This document shows positions 1 through 5,982 of a stretch of DNA of 8,422 bases, piece after piece. Below the pieces are notes generated by a model. It was given only the letters and a program-made list of their open reading frames with translations, searched no databases and had not been told where the DNA came from. A program made the position numbers and the translations under genes. This DNA is from Spirochaetia bacterium. Its GTDB lineage: Bacteria > Spirochaetota > Spirochaetia > Treponematales > Breznakiellaceae. The stretch lies in the NCBI GenBank assembly GCA_025997495.1, contig BNUR01000127.1, forward strand, positions 1 through 8,422, written 5' to 3'. Positions within the stretch are counted from its first letter, which is position 1. The number at the start of each line of letters is the position of its first letter.

Positions 1-527
1 TTCACCAGCCTCAAACTTAGCGTGGTAACCTGCTCCCGGCCCATACGTCCCGGCAGTTTCATGTTCTTAAAGGTGCGGCCGGGATAGGTTGACTGCCCGG
101 TGCTGCCCGGTTCCCGGTGGAACTTTGAGCCGTGGGAGGCCCGGCCTCCGCTGAAGCCCCAGCGCTTAATAACGCCCTGGGTGCCTTTACCCTTGGAGAC
201 CCCGGTAACATCCACATACCGAATCCCCTCGAAGACTTCTACACCAAGCTCATCACCATCGGCAACTTCTTTTTCGAAATCCCGAAATTCCCTGATGCGC
301 TTCTTCGGCTTAATGCTCTCCGAAAATTGCCCGGCATAGGGCTTGCTCACCCTGTTCTGTTTCATGTCATCAATTCCGAGAAGCACGGCGGCATACCCGT
401 CCTTGTCCTCAGTTTTTTGGGCAACAACGGTATTCGGGTCAATCTTCAGCACCGTTACCGGAACCAAATTACCCTCTTCATCAAAAACCTGCGTCATGCC
501 CACTTTCTTGGCCATTAGCCCCAACAT
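1..527 (-). CDS. rplC: 50S ribosomal protein L3 (partial, C-terminus outside window)
   Basis: L3 is a primary 23S rRNA-binding protein of the large subunit, reaching the peptidyl-transferase region through its long loop. About 175 residues are visible and roughly 30 C-terminal residues lie beyond the left edge. Diagnostic segments are the N-terminal KKVGMTQVFDEEG, the mid-protein VTGVSKGKGTQGVIKRW, and the loop containing ASHGSKFHREPGSTGQ and KLPGRMG. I place the start at ATG 527-525 (MLGLMAKKVGMT) rather than ATG 515, because GGAG sits 6 nt upstream of the former and L3 proteins usually begin MxGLxxKKVGMT. The gene follows rpsJ with a 34-nt gap holding a small GCGGT-AGAAA-ACCGC hairpin (541-555). 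This is the usual S10-operon order, so rplD is expected next, outside the window. Identity is very secure; the exact start is likely but not certain. Confidence 0.97.
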   Translation of the reverse strand, partial: MLGLMAKKVGMTQVFDEEGNLVPVTVLKIDPNTVVAQKTEDKDGYAAVLLGIDDMKQNRVSKPYAGQFSESIKPKKRIREFRDFEKEVADGDELGVEVFEGIRYVDVTGVSKGKGTQGVIKRWGFSGGRASHGSKFHREPGSTGQSTYPGRTFKNMKLPGRMGREQVTTLSLRLV

Positions 528-561
528 AGCAAACTCCAAAGCGGTTTTCTACCGCACGTAC

Positions 562-870
562 TTACTGCTTTATCTCTACATCCACACCCGCAGGCAATTC
601 TAACTTCATCAAGGAATCCATTACCTCTGCGGAGGGGTTTATAATATCGATCAGCCGCTTGTGGGTTCGCATCTCAAACTGCTCCCGGGCTTTTTTATTC
701 ACATGGGGAGAACGAAGCACCGTTACCTTGTTTATCCGGGTGGGAAGTGGGATAGGGCCTGTAACCTTGGCTCCCGCCTTCTGTACCGTCTGAACGATGG
801 ATTTCGCACTCTGATCGATCAATTCCACATCGAAACCGCGTAACCGAACGCGAATTCGTTCCTTAGCCAT
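562..870 (-). CDS. rpsJ: 30S ribosomal protein S10
   Basis: S10 is a component of the small-subunit head and, in many bacteria, a partner of NusB in transcription antitermination. The 102-residue length is normal. The protein begins [18 protein letters not shown], with the canonical [22 protein letters not shown] signature in the middle and an acidic and hydrophobic C-terminal strand (PAGVDVEIK). ATG 870 is preceded by GGAGG five nt upstream, a near-perfect ribosome binding site. It is the first gene of the S10 ribosomal operon but lies only 77 nt after tuf, with no intrinsic terminator between them, so co-transcription with tuf is likely. Nothing is unusual in the protein. Confidence 0.98.
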   Translation of the reverse strand: MAKERIRVRLRGFDVELIDQSAKSIVQTVQKAGAKVTGPIPLPTRINKVTVLRSPHVNKKAREQFEMRTHKRLIDIINPSAEVMDSLMKLELPAGVDVEIKQ

Positions 871-886
871 TATTCCTCCGATGACG

Positions 887-925
887 GGGAGTTCACATTC
901 CGGTTACGCCGTAAAGCAAACTCCC
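887..925 (-). promoter_or_regulatory. Intercistronic hairpin between tuf and rpsJ
   Basis: The tuf-rpsJ gap transcript can form a stem of GGGAGTT (925-919) with AACTCCC (893-887), enclosing a second small palindrome TTAC-GGC-GTAA (914-904). It ends a few nt before the rpsJ Shine-Dalgarno sequence. No U-run follows in the direction of transcription, so it does not look like a terminator. A processing site or translational control element for rpsJ is possible. The inverted repeat is seen directly; the function is inferred. Confidence 0.4.
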
Positions 926-947
926 TCATCAATCATTTCAATCGGTG

Positions 948-2138
948 TTACTCGATGATATCCGTAACCTGCCCGGACGCAACGGTTTTGCCGCCCTCAC
1001 GGATAGCGAAACGCAGCCCCTTCTCCATGGCGATGGGGTGGATCAGTTCACCGATAATCTCGGCATTGTCCCCGGGCATGACCATTTCCTTCCCCTCGGG
1101 GAGCTTGACCGTACCGGTAATATCGGTGGTCCGGAAATAGAACTGGGGCCGATATCCGGTAAGGAAGGGCCGATGCCGCCCACCCTCTTCCTTCGAGAGG
1201 CAGTAGATCTGTCCCTTGAACTGGTTGTGGGGGGTGATGGATTTGGGCTTCGCCAGAACCTGTCCGCGCTCCACTTCCTTTTTTTCAATGCCCCGGAGCA
1301 GGGTACCGACGTTATCGCCGGCCTGGGCACTATCCAGGAGCTTATTGAACATTTCAATGCCCGTAACCACGGTGTCCTTGGTGGGCCGGATACCGACAAT
1401 TTCAATAGCTTCGTTTAGTTTAAGGGTACCCCGTTCTACCTTACCGGTAACAACCGTACCGCGGCCGGGAATGGTGAACACGTCTTCAATGGGCATCAGG
1501 AAGGGCTTGGCCTCGTCCCGAATTGGGTCGGGGAAGTAGGTGTCCATGGCTTCCAGAAGCTCATCAACACATTTGATGGCCTCGGGGTTGTCCGGTTCGG
1601 TCATGGCCTTGAAGGCGGAACCTTTGATGATGGGAATCTTGTCACCGGGGAACCCGTTGGCGGTCAGGACTTCCTTGACCTCTTCTTCGACCAGTTCGAT
1701 CAATTCGGGGTCATCCACGAGGTCTACCTTGTTAAGGAAGACGATCATGTTGGGGACGCCGACCTGGCGGGCCAGGATGATGTGTTCACGGGTCTGGGGC
1801 ATGACCGAATCCGGGGCGGATACCACCAGGATAGCTCCGTCCATCTGGGCGGCGCCGGTGATCATGTTCTTGATATAGTCGGCGTGTCCGGGACAGTCGA
1901 TATGGGCATAGTGCCGCTTTTCGGACTGGTACTCCAGATGCCGGGTGTTGATGGTAATACCACGGGCTTTTTCTTCCGGGGCATTGTCGATTTCGTCGTA
2001 CTTCATGACCTTATCGCCGTACTTCTTACCACAGTGCATGGTAATTGCGGCGGAAAGGGTGGTTTTACCATGGTCAACGTGACCAATGGTCCCGACATTC
2101 ATGTGAATCTTTGTTCTATTGAACTTATCCTTCGCCAT
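948..2138 (-). CDS. tuf: Elongation factor Tu
   Basis: EF-Tu is the GTPase that delivers aminoacyl-tRNA to the ribosomal A site. The full 396 residues are present (typical length 393-400). GTPase motifs are in place: P-loop GHVDHGKT (residues 19-26), switch I RGITI with the conserved Thr62, DCPGH (81-85) and NKVD (136-139). Domains II and III follow with [18 protein letters not shown], the GGRHRPF region and the C-terminal [16 protein letters not shown] 2138 has AAGGAGG seven nt upstream. It is transcribed from its own promoter and is followed 77 nt later by rpsJ. The G2-G4 neighbourhood ([21 protein letters not shown]) is of the spirochaetal kind as I remember it. Only one copy is visible; whether a second tuf exists elsewhere cannot be seen. 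Confidence 0.99.
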   Translation of the reverse strand: MAKDKFNRTKIHMNVGTIGHVDHGKTTLSAAITMHCGKKYGDKVMKYDEIDNAPEEKARGITINTRHLEYQSEKRHYAHIDCPGHADYIKNMITGAAQMDGAILVVSAPDSVMPQTREHIILARQVGVPNMIVFLNKVDLVDDPELIELVEEEVKEVLTANGFPGDKIPIIKGSAFKAMTEPDNPEAIKCVDELLEAMDTYFPDPIRDEAKPFLMPIEDVFTIPGRGTVVTGKVERGTLKLNEAIEIVGIRPTKDTVVTGIEMFNKLLDSAQAGDNVGTLLRGIEKKEVERGQVLAKPKSITPHNQFKGQIYCLSKEEGGRHRPFLTGYRPQFYFRTTDITGTVKLPEGKEMVMPGDNAEIIGELIHPIAMEKGLRFAIREGGKTVASGQVTDIIE

Positions 2139-2206
2139 AACGTGTCCTCCTTACTCTTTTGGGCACATAACATTCATTCTTTACTAGCCCCATAAGGGGG
2201 TTAGAT

Positions 2207-2235
2207 AGTATAGCCGGACTCTCAAAAGAGTGCAA
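2207..2235 (-). promoter_or_regulatory. Sigma70-type promoter of tuf-rpsJ-rplC
   Basis: On the minus strand TTGCAC (2235-2230) and TATACT (2212-2207) are separated by exactly 17 nt, matching the sigma70 consensus at 5/6 and 5/6 positions. The upstream stretch to about 2280 is rich in A and T tracts, as expected of an UP element. The predicted transcript start near 2200 gives a leader of about 60 nt that opens with a small CCCC-TTAT-GGGG hairpin. This suits a highly expressed gene. Confidence 0.75.
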
Positions 2236-2662
2236 GCCCTACTGATGAAAAAGAAAATATTCAAGTTATTTTAAGAAAAGGAAAGTGTGACAAGAACGGC
2301 AACAACCACACCACGAAGGAGTAATTCTTGCCGATACCTCGAACCTTTGGTTCACCGAACCGTTGATTCGCATCCACCTTTCTCATCCGAATAATAACCT
2401 TATCCATCGAAACCCTGAAAAACATACTGTCCTTCACGGTCCCGCCAAGATGATCGGTTTGGAATTTGGAGATTTCCGCGCCGTTTCACCAAACCATTTG
2501 CCGCCGAGGGGCTCAAGGCCCTTTATATTACAAAAACTCCTATAGCCTCCCCGATAGCCGCTTAACGCGGGAATCATAGTCCGGCACTAAACGCCGGGCC
2601 TGTATTTCAAATAACCATTCCGGGACGAACCCCGAATCTTATCAAGTATCTTCTATATAATA
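2236..2662. other. rpsG-tuf spacer lacking fusA; short unrecognised frames
   Basis: No fusA or fusA fragment is found: in the minus frames I followed, nothing resembles the EF-G N-terminus (HIDAGKTT). Just after rpsG, 2620-2639 has an imperfect hairpin (TTCGGG/CCCGGAA) that could end the rpsL-rpsG transcript, though no clear U-run follows. The minus strand also carries two overlapping short frames. One runs 2577-2434 (47 aa, starting MIPALSGYRGG). The other runs 2425-2261 (54 aa, starting MFFRVSMDKVIIRM) and stays open upstream to a TGA at 2488-2486. Neither has a good ribosome binding site and I recognise neither. There is also a 7-bp inverted repeat GGTTTGG/CCAAACC (2456-2462, 2489-2495) and a GAACC/GGTTC/GAACC triplet (2341-2361). 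It could be a decayed gene, a repeat shared with other genomes, or a small RNA. Confidence 0.4.
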
Positions 2663-3133
2663 CTACCAACGATAGTGGGCAAATGCCTTGTTTGCTTCCG
2701 CCATCTTGTGGGTATCTTCCTTCTTCTTGAAGGCGGTACCGGTATTATTATACGCATCCATGAGTTCTGCGGCAAGCCGTTCATCCATACCGTGACCGGA
2801 ACGGGCCCGGGCGGCATTGATGAGCCAGCGCATACCCAGGGCTTCCCGCCGGGATTCCCGAATTTCAATCGGGACCTGATAGGTTGCGCCGCCGACCCGC
2901 CGAGACTTAACCTCGACATTGGGCTTGACGTTCTCAATTGCCTTGAGAAAGACTTCCAGCGGTTCCTTTTCAACCTTGGCTTGCAGGGTTCCCAGGGCGC
3001 CGTGGACTATTCTGAGGGCAACGGAACGCTTCCCCTGCCACATCATACGGTTCACGAACTTGGAAACCACCACGCTATTGTACTTAGGATCCGGAAGTAT
3101 ACCCCGGTCCACGGTCTTCTTTTTACGTCCCAC
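2663..3133 (-). CDS. rpsG: 30S ribosomal protein S7
   Basis: S7 nucleates assembly of the 30S head and contacts tRNA in the E and P sites. The 156-residue length is standard. Recognisable segments are the N-terminal [20 protein letters not shown], the central [19 protein letters not shown] and [14 protein letters not shown] block, and the C-terminal [21 protein letters not shown]. The start is GTG at 3133, with AAGGAG seven nt upstream. That ribosome binding site overlaps the rpsL stop codon (TAAGGAG), and the gap is only 11 nt, so translational coupling to rpsL is likely. The expected next gene, fusA, is absent. Confidence 0.98.
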   Translation of the reverse strand: MGRKKKTVDRGILPDPKYNSVVVSKFVNRMMWQGKRSVALRIVHGALGTLQAKVEKEPLEVFLKAIENVKPNVEVKSRRVGGATYQVPIEIRESRREALGMRWLINAARARSGHGMDERLAAELMDAYNNTGTAFKKKEDTHKMAEANKAFAHYRW

Positions 3134-3144
3134 GACTACGCTCC

Positions 3145-3519
3145 TTACGCCTTAGGCCGCTTGGCGCCGTACTTTGAACGGCTGCGCTTGCGGTCTTCCA
3201 CACCGAGGGTATCCTTGGCGCCCCGGATGATATGGTAACGGACACCGGGGAGGTCCTTAACCCGGCCGCCGCGAACCAGGACCACCGAGTGTTCCTGGAG
3301 GTTGTGGCCAATGCCGGGGATATAGGCGGTTACTTCCGTACCATGGGAAAGGCGCACACGGGCGACCTTCCGCAGGGCGGAATTCGGCTTTTTCGGGGTA
3401 ACCGTCATGACACGGGTGCAAACCCCGCGCTTCTGGGGACAGGACTGCAACGCCGGTGATTTCGTCTTGGAAGTGACCTGCTGCCGGCCAAAACGAACCA
3501 ACTGATTGATTGTAGGCAT
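3145..3519 (-). CDS. rpsL: 30S ribosomal protein S12
   Basis: S12 sits at the decoding centre and controls translational accuracy. The 124-residue protein has all family hallmarks: PTINQLVR at the start, [54 protein letters not shown] and the C-terminal [11 protein letters not shown]. Lys43 and Lys88 (counting Met), the classic streptomycin-resistance positions, are both wild-type lysine, so this allele predicts streptomycin sensitivity at S12. Asp89, the residue that can be methylthiolated, is present. ATG 3519 follows a GGGAG site about 10 nt upstream. It heads the rpsL-rpsG unit with its own promoter, unlike genomes where rpoBC lies directly upstream. Confidence 0.98.
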   Translation of the reverse strand: MPTINQLVRFGRQQVTSKTKSPALQSCPQKRGVCTRVMTVTPKKPNSALRKVARVRLSHGTEVTAYIPGIGHNLQEHSVVLVRGGRVKDLPGVRYHIIRGAKDTLGVEDRKRSRSKYGAKRPKA

Positions 3520-3564
3520 CTACTAAAAACTCCCTTCTATTGAAACAGCCTTCAACTGAGGCTC

Positions 3565-3593
3565 ACTGTAGCAAAGACAAAAAAAAAAGTCAA
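3565..3593 (-). promoter_or_regulatory. Sigma70-type promoter of rpsL-rpsG
   Basis: On the minus strand TTGACT (3593-3588) is followed after exactly 17 nt by TACAGT (3570-3565). The spacer contains a run of about ten T. The predicted start near 3558 gives a leader of about 38 nt, next to an AGCCT-N7-AGGCT hairpin (3547-3563). Its presence explains how rpsL-rpsG can be expressed without an upstream rpoC. Confidence 0.65.
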
Positions 3594-3823
3594 GCGGGGC
3601 GGAGGATTTTCCACTGCCGCATGATTTAGCCCCTGAATTTGAGGATTTATAGACTATATCAGAAAGTGAGGAACTTATACAAGGGGTTTTGGAGGAATTT
3701 TGGGGGGAATTCGTAAAAATAAAGCCGGCGGATAAAAAGAGGATAATTGTCGCTGATATCCTCCTATATTGGAGGCTTAAAAAAATGTCGGCGGACATAA
3801 AACGCAAAGGAGGTTTCTTGTGA
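3593..3823 (+). pseudogene. Remnant of an unrecognised gene with an internal TAG
   Basis: A plus-strand frame reads like coding sequence but is broken by TAG at 3650-3652. Before the stop it gives AEDFPLPHDLAPEFEDL. After it come TISESEELIQGVLEEFWGEF and KPADKKRIIVADILLYWRL, ending IKRKGGFL at TGA 3821-3823. The acidic, charged and helical composition is far from random, and the frame ends in a textbook overlap with a following start (AAAGGAGG then GTGA). No in-frame ATG precedes it and its upstream end runs into the rpsL promoter, so the 5' part is missing. I do not recognise the family. It could instead be a short real gene starting after the stop at a TTG, but a truncated pseudogene fits better. 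Confidence 0.45.
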
Positions 3824-3927
3824 GTGAGGGTGGGGAAGATCCTGGTTACTCCAAATTCTCCAAAAATTCATCCATCTGGCGGTCAATATTGGTTTTGAGG
3901 TCTTTTCGGAGGCGGGTGAGGAGCTGA
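3820..3927 (+). pseudogene. Truncated start of a downstream partner gene
   Basis: AAAGGAGG (3806-3813) lies 6 nt before GTG 3820, which overlaps the preceding TGA as GTGA, the standard sign of translational coupling in an operon. The frame starts VSEGGEDPG, then runs antisense into the 3' end of the XRE gene from about residue 10 and stops at 3927 after 35 codons. This looks like the beginning of a gene whose body was lost when the XRE block was joined here. The signals are seen directly; the deletion is inferred. Confidence 0.4.
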
Positions 3928-4175
3928 GGCCGGATGCTATAGGTTTCGGCGCCCTTTTCCCCGGCAGGCGGCAGCAGTAACTCGAAAATGTCCACTTCCA
4001 AAGTCGCAGAAAGTCGTCCGAGGGTTTTGTCACTTACCCAAGTACGGCATCCTTCAATGTCGTGGATCATCTGATATGAAACATGAACCAGTTCTGCAAG
4101 CTGCTCCTGGGTCAGTCCCAGTTTCTTCCGCCGGACTCTTATATTGGCCGCCAGCAGTGCCCGCGCTTCTTCCAT
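3846..4175 (-). CDS. XRE-family helix-turn-helix regulator
   Basis: This is a 109-residue cytoplasmic DNA-binding protein. Residues about 10-65 form a Cro/CI-type HTH: NIRVRRKKLGLTQEQLAELVHVSYQ with the recognition-helix region MIHDIEGCRTWVSDKTLGRLSATLEV, ending DIFELLLPP. The tail of about 45 residues (RPQLLTRLRKDLKTNIDRQMDEFLENLE) is charged and probably helical, perhaps for dimerisation. I prefer ATG 4175 (MEEARALL) over an in-frame GTG at 4193, because AGG lies 7 nt before the ATG and the GTG has no ribosome binding site. It is divergent from the LRR protein gene, and the 226-bp gap between the two starts carries repeated sites it may bind. The target is unknown. Confidence 0.85.
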   Translation of the reverse strand: MEEARALLAANIRVRRKKLGLTQEQLAELVHVSYQMIHDIEGCRTWVSDKTLGRLSATLEVDIFELLLPPAGEKGAETYSIRPQLLTRLRKDLKTNIDRQMDEFLENLE

Positions 4176-4198
4176 AATACAACCTGTTTTCACTTAAA

Positions 4199-4257
4199 GT
4201 TTATGGTAAGTATGGGCAACCGTACCAGTTGACAATATCAATTGTTTGTGGTAAGTA
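4199..4257. promoter_or_regulatory. Operator-like repeats between XRE gene and LRR gene
   Basis: GTTTATGGTAAGTA (4199-4212) and GTTTGTGGTAAGTA (4244-4257) match at 13 of 14 positions and start 45 bp apart. Between them is an inverted repeat ACAAT-ATCA-ATTGT (4232-4245), which overlaps a plus-strand TTGACA (4229-4234). The arrangement suits autoregulation by the adjacent XRE protein. The -10 partners on either strand are weak (plus-strand AGTAAT at 19 nt or TAAGTA at 17 nt), so the promoters are only suggested. Confidence 0.5.
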
Positions 4258-4275
4258 ATGATAATCATGTGTATA

Positions 4276-4310
4276 AGACCGCTCCGGCTGCAAACGCCGG
4301 AGGGTCTTTT
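4276..4310 (+). terminator. Intrinsic terminator upstream of the LRR gene
   Basis: AGACC-g-CTCCGGC (4276-4288), loop TGCAAAC, then GCCGGAG-GGTCT (4296-4307) forms a 12-bp GC-rich stem with one bulged G, followed by TTT. On the minus strand the stem is followed by TTATAC, so it points rightward. No gene ends just before it on the plus strand. It could therefore end a very short transcript from the TTGACA site at 4229, or act as an attenuator in the LRR-gene leader. Confidence 0.7.
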
Positions 4311-4330
4311 AACAAGGTGATACCCGTATT

Positions 4331-4401
4331 CGTGCGGTTACACAAATAAATTGACGGCGGGAATAGACCGCGCGGGCTAAAAGCCCAAAGGAGTTTTTAA
4401 A
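4331..4401 (+). promoter_or_regulatory. Structured leader of the LRR gene
   Basis: CGTGCGGT (4331-4338) pairs with ACCGCGCG (4367-4374) with one G-T wobble. GGGCT-AAA-AGCCC (4374-4386) then forms a second hairpin, immediately followed by AAAGGAG and the ATG at 4402 (spacing 8 nt from GGAG). The two stems share G4374, so they may compete. I see no strong promoter after the terminator at 4276-4310. It matches no riboswitch class I know. Confidence 0.35.
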
Positions 4402-5670
4402 ATGAAGAAAGTACAATTCACCGCTATTCTTGCCGTCCTCGTAACGGCCATCTCCATGCCCCTCTTCGCTCAGGACGCATCGGACTTCAAGTTTGATAAA
4501 GGCGAGATTACCCGCTATACGGGAATCAGCAAAGATGTCGTTATCCCCGGGCAAATAAACGGGATACCGGTTACTACTATTGGATCTCGGGCATTTATGG
4601 ACAACCAACTAACCAGTGTCACTATCCCCAATAGCGTAACTTCAATTCACACCAATGCATTTATGGACAACCAACTAACCAGTGTCACTATCCCCAATAG
4701 CGTAACTTCAATTTACGGCGGTGCATTTAGTGGCAACCAATTGACCAGCGTTACCCTCCCTAATAACGTTGGCATAAGCAATGATGCATTTTATAATAAG
4801 CTAATTTCTGAATTAGGTGGCTATTATTCGTCCGTAGGCAAAAAGGCTGGAACATACAGCGTAGTCGGAAAAGGATGGATCCTGCCCTTGAGTGAAGATG
4901 AAGCAAAACGGACCGTGGTCGAAGATGACTTCGACATCGAACAGCTTGCTAATGGTACCCTCAGAATAACCAGCTATTCGGGGACCGCTAAAAATTTGGT
5001 TGTCCCCACCACCATCAGCGGTGTCAGGGTAACGAGTATTGGGAAAGAGGCATTTAAGAATAAAGGGTTGTACAGTGTAGTGATGCCTGATGGGATAACC
5101 GAGATATTAGACGGTGCCTTCTCTAACAACACCCTAACCAGCATAAGCATCGGCAAGGGGCTTAAAATAATTCCCTCGAATGCCTTTTTCGGTAATCAAC
5201 AACTAACTACCCTGGTGATCCCCGATGGGATAACCGAGATAGGCAGACAAGCCTTTCGCGGTTGTGCCCTGTCCGGCATAACCTGGGGAAAAGGACTGGT
5301 AAAAATTGGGTCAGAGGCATTTTCTAGCAACAACTTTACAGAGCTAACCTTCCCCAACAGCGTTACCTTCATTGGGGAAGGCGCTTTCTTCGATAATCCT
5401 CTCACGGCCATAGTATTACCCGCCTCCCTCGCCCAATATGATGCCGGCTACTCTAGAGACCCCCGCGGATTTAGAAAAGCATTTGGTTATAATCCTCTAA
5501 GTAATCAGATTGACTTAAAAGCCAAAAATGTTACCCGTATCACGGTTCCGGCGAATATGGCCGAAGCAAATCTGTCTGGGCTTCCCGACAACTTCGTCAA
5601 CTTCTGGAAAAGCCAGAACAATGCCGCGGGAACGTATGTGTTAAAAGGCCGCATTTGGGCTAGGGAATAG
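4402..5670 (+). CDS. Secreted BspA-like leucine-rich-repeat protein (LRR_5)
   Basis: This is a 422-residue exported protein. Residues 1-23 form a Sec signal peptide (MKK, hydrophobic core, PLFA|QD); no lipobox cysteine is present. The mature part consists of LRR_5/BspA repeats of about 22 residues with the pattern AFxxNxLTSVxIPxxVTxIxxx. Two modules are visible. Residues 28-160 open with a cap (GEITRYTG...VVIPGQINGIPVTTIG) and end AGTY...GW. Residues 176-422 open with a matching cap (GTLRITSYSG...VVPTTISGVRVTSIG) and end AGTYVLKGRIWARE. Proteins of this family in oral and gut treponemes and Bacteroidetes act at the cell surface in adhesion or binding. GGAG lies 8 nt before the ATG. The adjacent divergent XRE gene and the terminator in the leader suggest regulated expression. 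No C-terminal anchor is visible, so it may be periplasmic, loosely surface-bound or released. Confidence 0.88.
   Translation: MKKVQFTAILAVLVTAISMPLFAQDASDFKFDKGEITRYTGISKDVVIPGQINGIPVTTIGSRAFMDNQLTSVTIPNSVTSIHTNAFMDNQLTSVTIPNSVTSIYGGAFSGNQLTSVTLPNNVGISNDAFYNKLISELGGYYSSVGKKAGTYSVVGKGWILPLSEDEAKRTVVEDDFDIEQLANGTLRITSYSGTAKNLVVPTTISGVRVTSIGKEAFKNKGLYSVVMPDGITEILDGAFSNNTLTSISIGKGLKIIPSNAFFGNQQLTTLVIPDGITEIGRQAFRGCALSGITWGKGLVKIGSEAFSSNNFTELTFPNSVTFIGEGAFFDNPLTAIVLPASLAQYDAGYSRDPRGFRKAFGYNPLSNQIDLKAKNVTRITVPANMAEANLSGLPDNFVNFWKSQNNAAGTYVLKGRIWARE
4591..4713 (+). repeat. Exact tandem duplication of one LRR unit
   Basis: A 57-nt stretch starting GCATTTATGGAC at 4591-4647 recurs without a single difference at 4657-4713, a 66-bp period equal to 22 codons (residues 64-85 and 86-107). 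The next unit (from 4723) is related but diverged, for example ATTTAGTGGC. Identity at synonymous sites points to a recent duplication or gene conversion. Confidence 0.95.
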
Positions 5671-5738
5671 GAAACGTAGGTGTATGATACCGCCTCTATT
5701 ATACTCCTTTAGGAACGAAAGTATCAATAAAGAATAGG

Positions 5739-5821
5739 ATCCGCGAATGTTCGCGAATGTTCGCGAATAAATCAAATACCCGGAGTGTATTATTCGCGTT
5801 AATTAGCGTTTATTCGCGGAT
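5739..5821. repeat. 83-bp imperfect palindrome built of 10-mers
   Basis: The left arm (5739-5770) is three near-identical 10-mers around CGCGAAT (CCGCGAATGT, TCGCGAATGT, TCGCGAATAA). The right arm (5790-5821) is three 10-mers in inverse orientation (TATTCGCGTT, AATTAGCGTT, TATTCGCGGA). The arms match at 25 of 32 positions as an inverted repeat, the outer ATCCGCGAAT/ATTCGCGGAT being perfect, around a 19-nt centre. The 10-bp period would place every copy on one face of the helix. Possible roles include a multi-site operator, a mobile repeat, or a terminator-like cruciform for the LRR gene. Confidence 0.85.
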
Positions 5822-5866
5822 GAATTCTTATAATTTCATCCCCAAAGCAGTATAACTGCAAACGCA

Positions 5867-5883
5867 CAGGTGACAGGCACCTG
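5867..5883. repeat. REP-like hairpin CAGGTGACAGGCACCTG
   Basis: This is a perfect 6-bp inverted repeat (CAGGTG/CACCTG) around ACAGG. I recall GTGACAGGCAC-type hairpins as recurrent elements beside REP-associated Y1 transposases in many bacteria. That link is from memory and no such transposase is in the window. It lies 100 bp before the unrecognised gene at 5983. Confidence 0.55.
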
Positions 5884-5982
5884 AAATGGGTTGCCGTTAA
5901 GCAGTGCAGATATTTGAGCGGAGGGGAACGGCCCCTGGGGCTGAAACCCTTCCCGCCGGGTTGAGAGAAAAAGGAGAAAACA
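5884..5982 (+). promoter_or_regulatory. Structured leader of the 200-aa gene
   Basis: GCCGTT (5893-5898) can pair with AACGGC (5927-5932). A later AACCC-N8-GGGTT hairpin precedes the ribosome binding site, and CGG-GGGAA/TTCCC-CCG offers an alternative pairing across the same G/C-rich stretch. TATAAT at 5829-5834 is a possible -10, but no good -35 precedes it. AAGGAG lies 6 nt before the ATG. The competing pairings suggest a cis-regulatory leader. I recognise no known riboswitch. Confidence 0.35.

Noticed and set aside
887..925. Terminator between tuf and rpsJ
   Set aside because: No U-run follows the stem in the direction of transcription.
945..1878. Plus-strand frames opposite tuf (157, 107 and 112 codons)
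   Set aside because: They are antisense shadows of the complete, highly conserved tuf gene; none has family character.
2331..2345. tRNA T-arm (minus strand GGTTCGAGG)
   Set aside because: The flanking bases do not form a T stem and no acceptor or anticodon arm is found.
2139..2662. Decayed fusA between rpsG and tuf
   Set aside because: In the minus frames I followed through the spacer, no EF-G motif such as HIDAGKTT turns up.
2675..3238. 187-codon plus-strand frame opposite rpsG/rpsL
   Set aside because: It spans two certain ribosomal protein genes on the other strand and has no recognisable product.
3145..3519. Streptomycin-resistance substitution in S12
   Set aside because: Lys43 and Lys88 are both wild-type.
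3523..3807. 94-codon minus-strand frame upstream of rpsL
   Set aside because: It is Ser/Phe-rich with no ribosome binding logic and covers the rpsL promoter. The opposite strand reads as a more convincing gene remnant.
5739..5821. CRISPR array
   Set aside because: The units are 10 bp with no unique spacers and occur in both orientations, so this is a palindromic array, not CRISPR.
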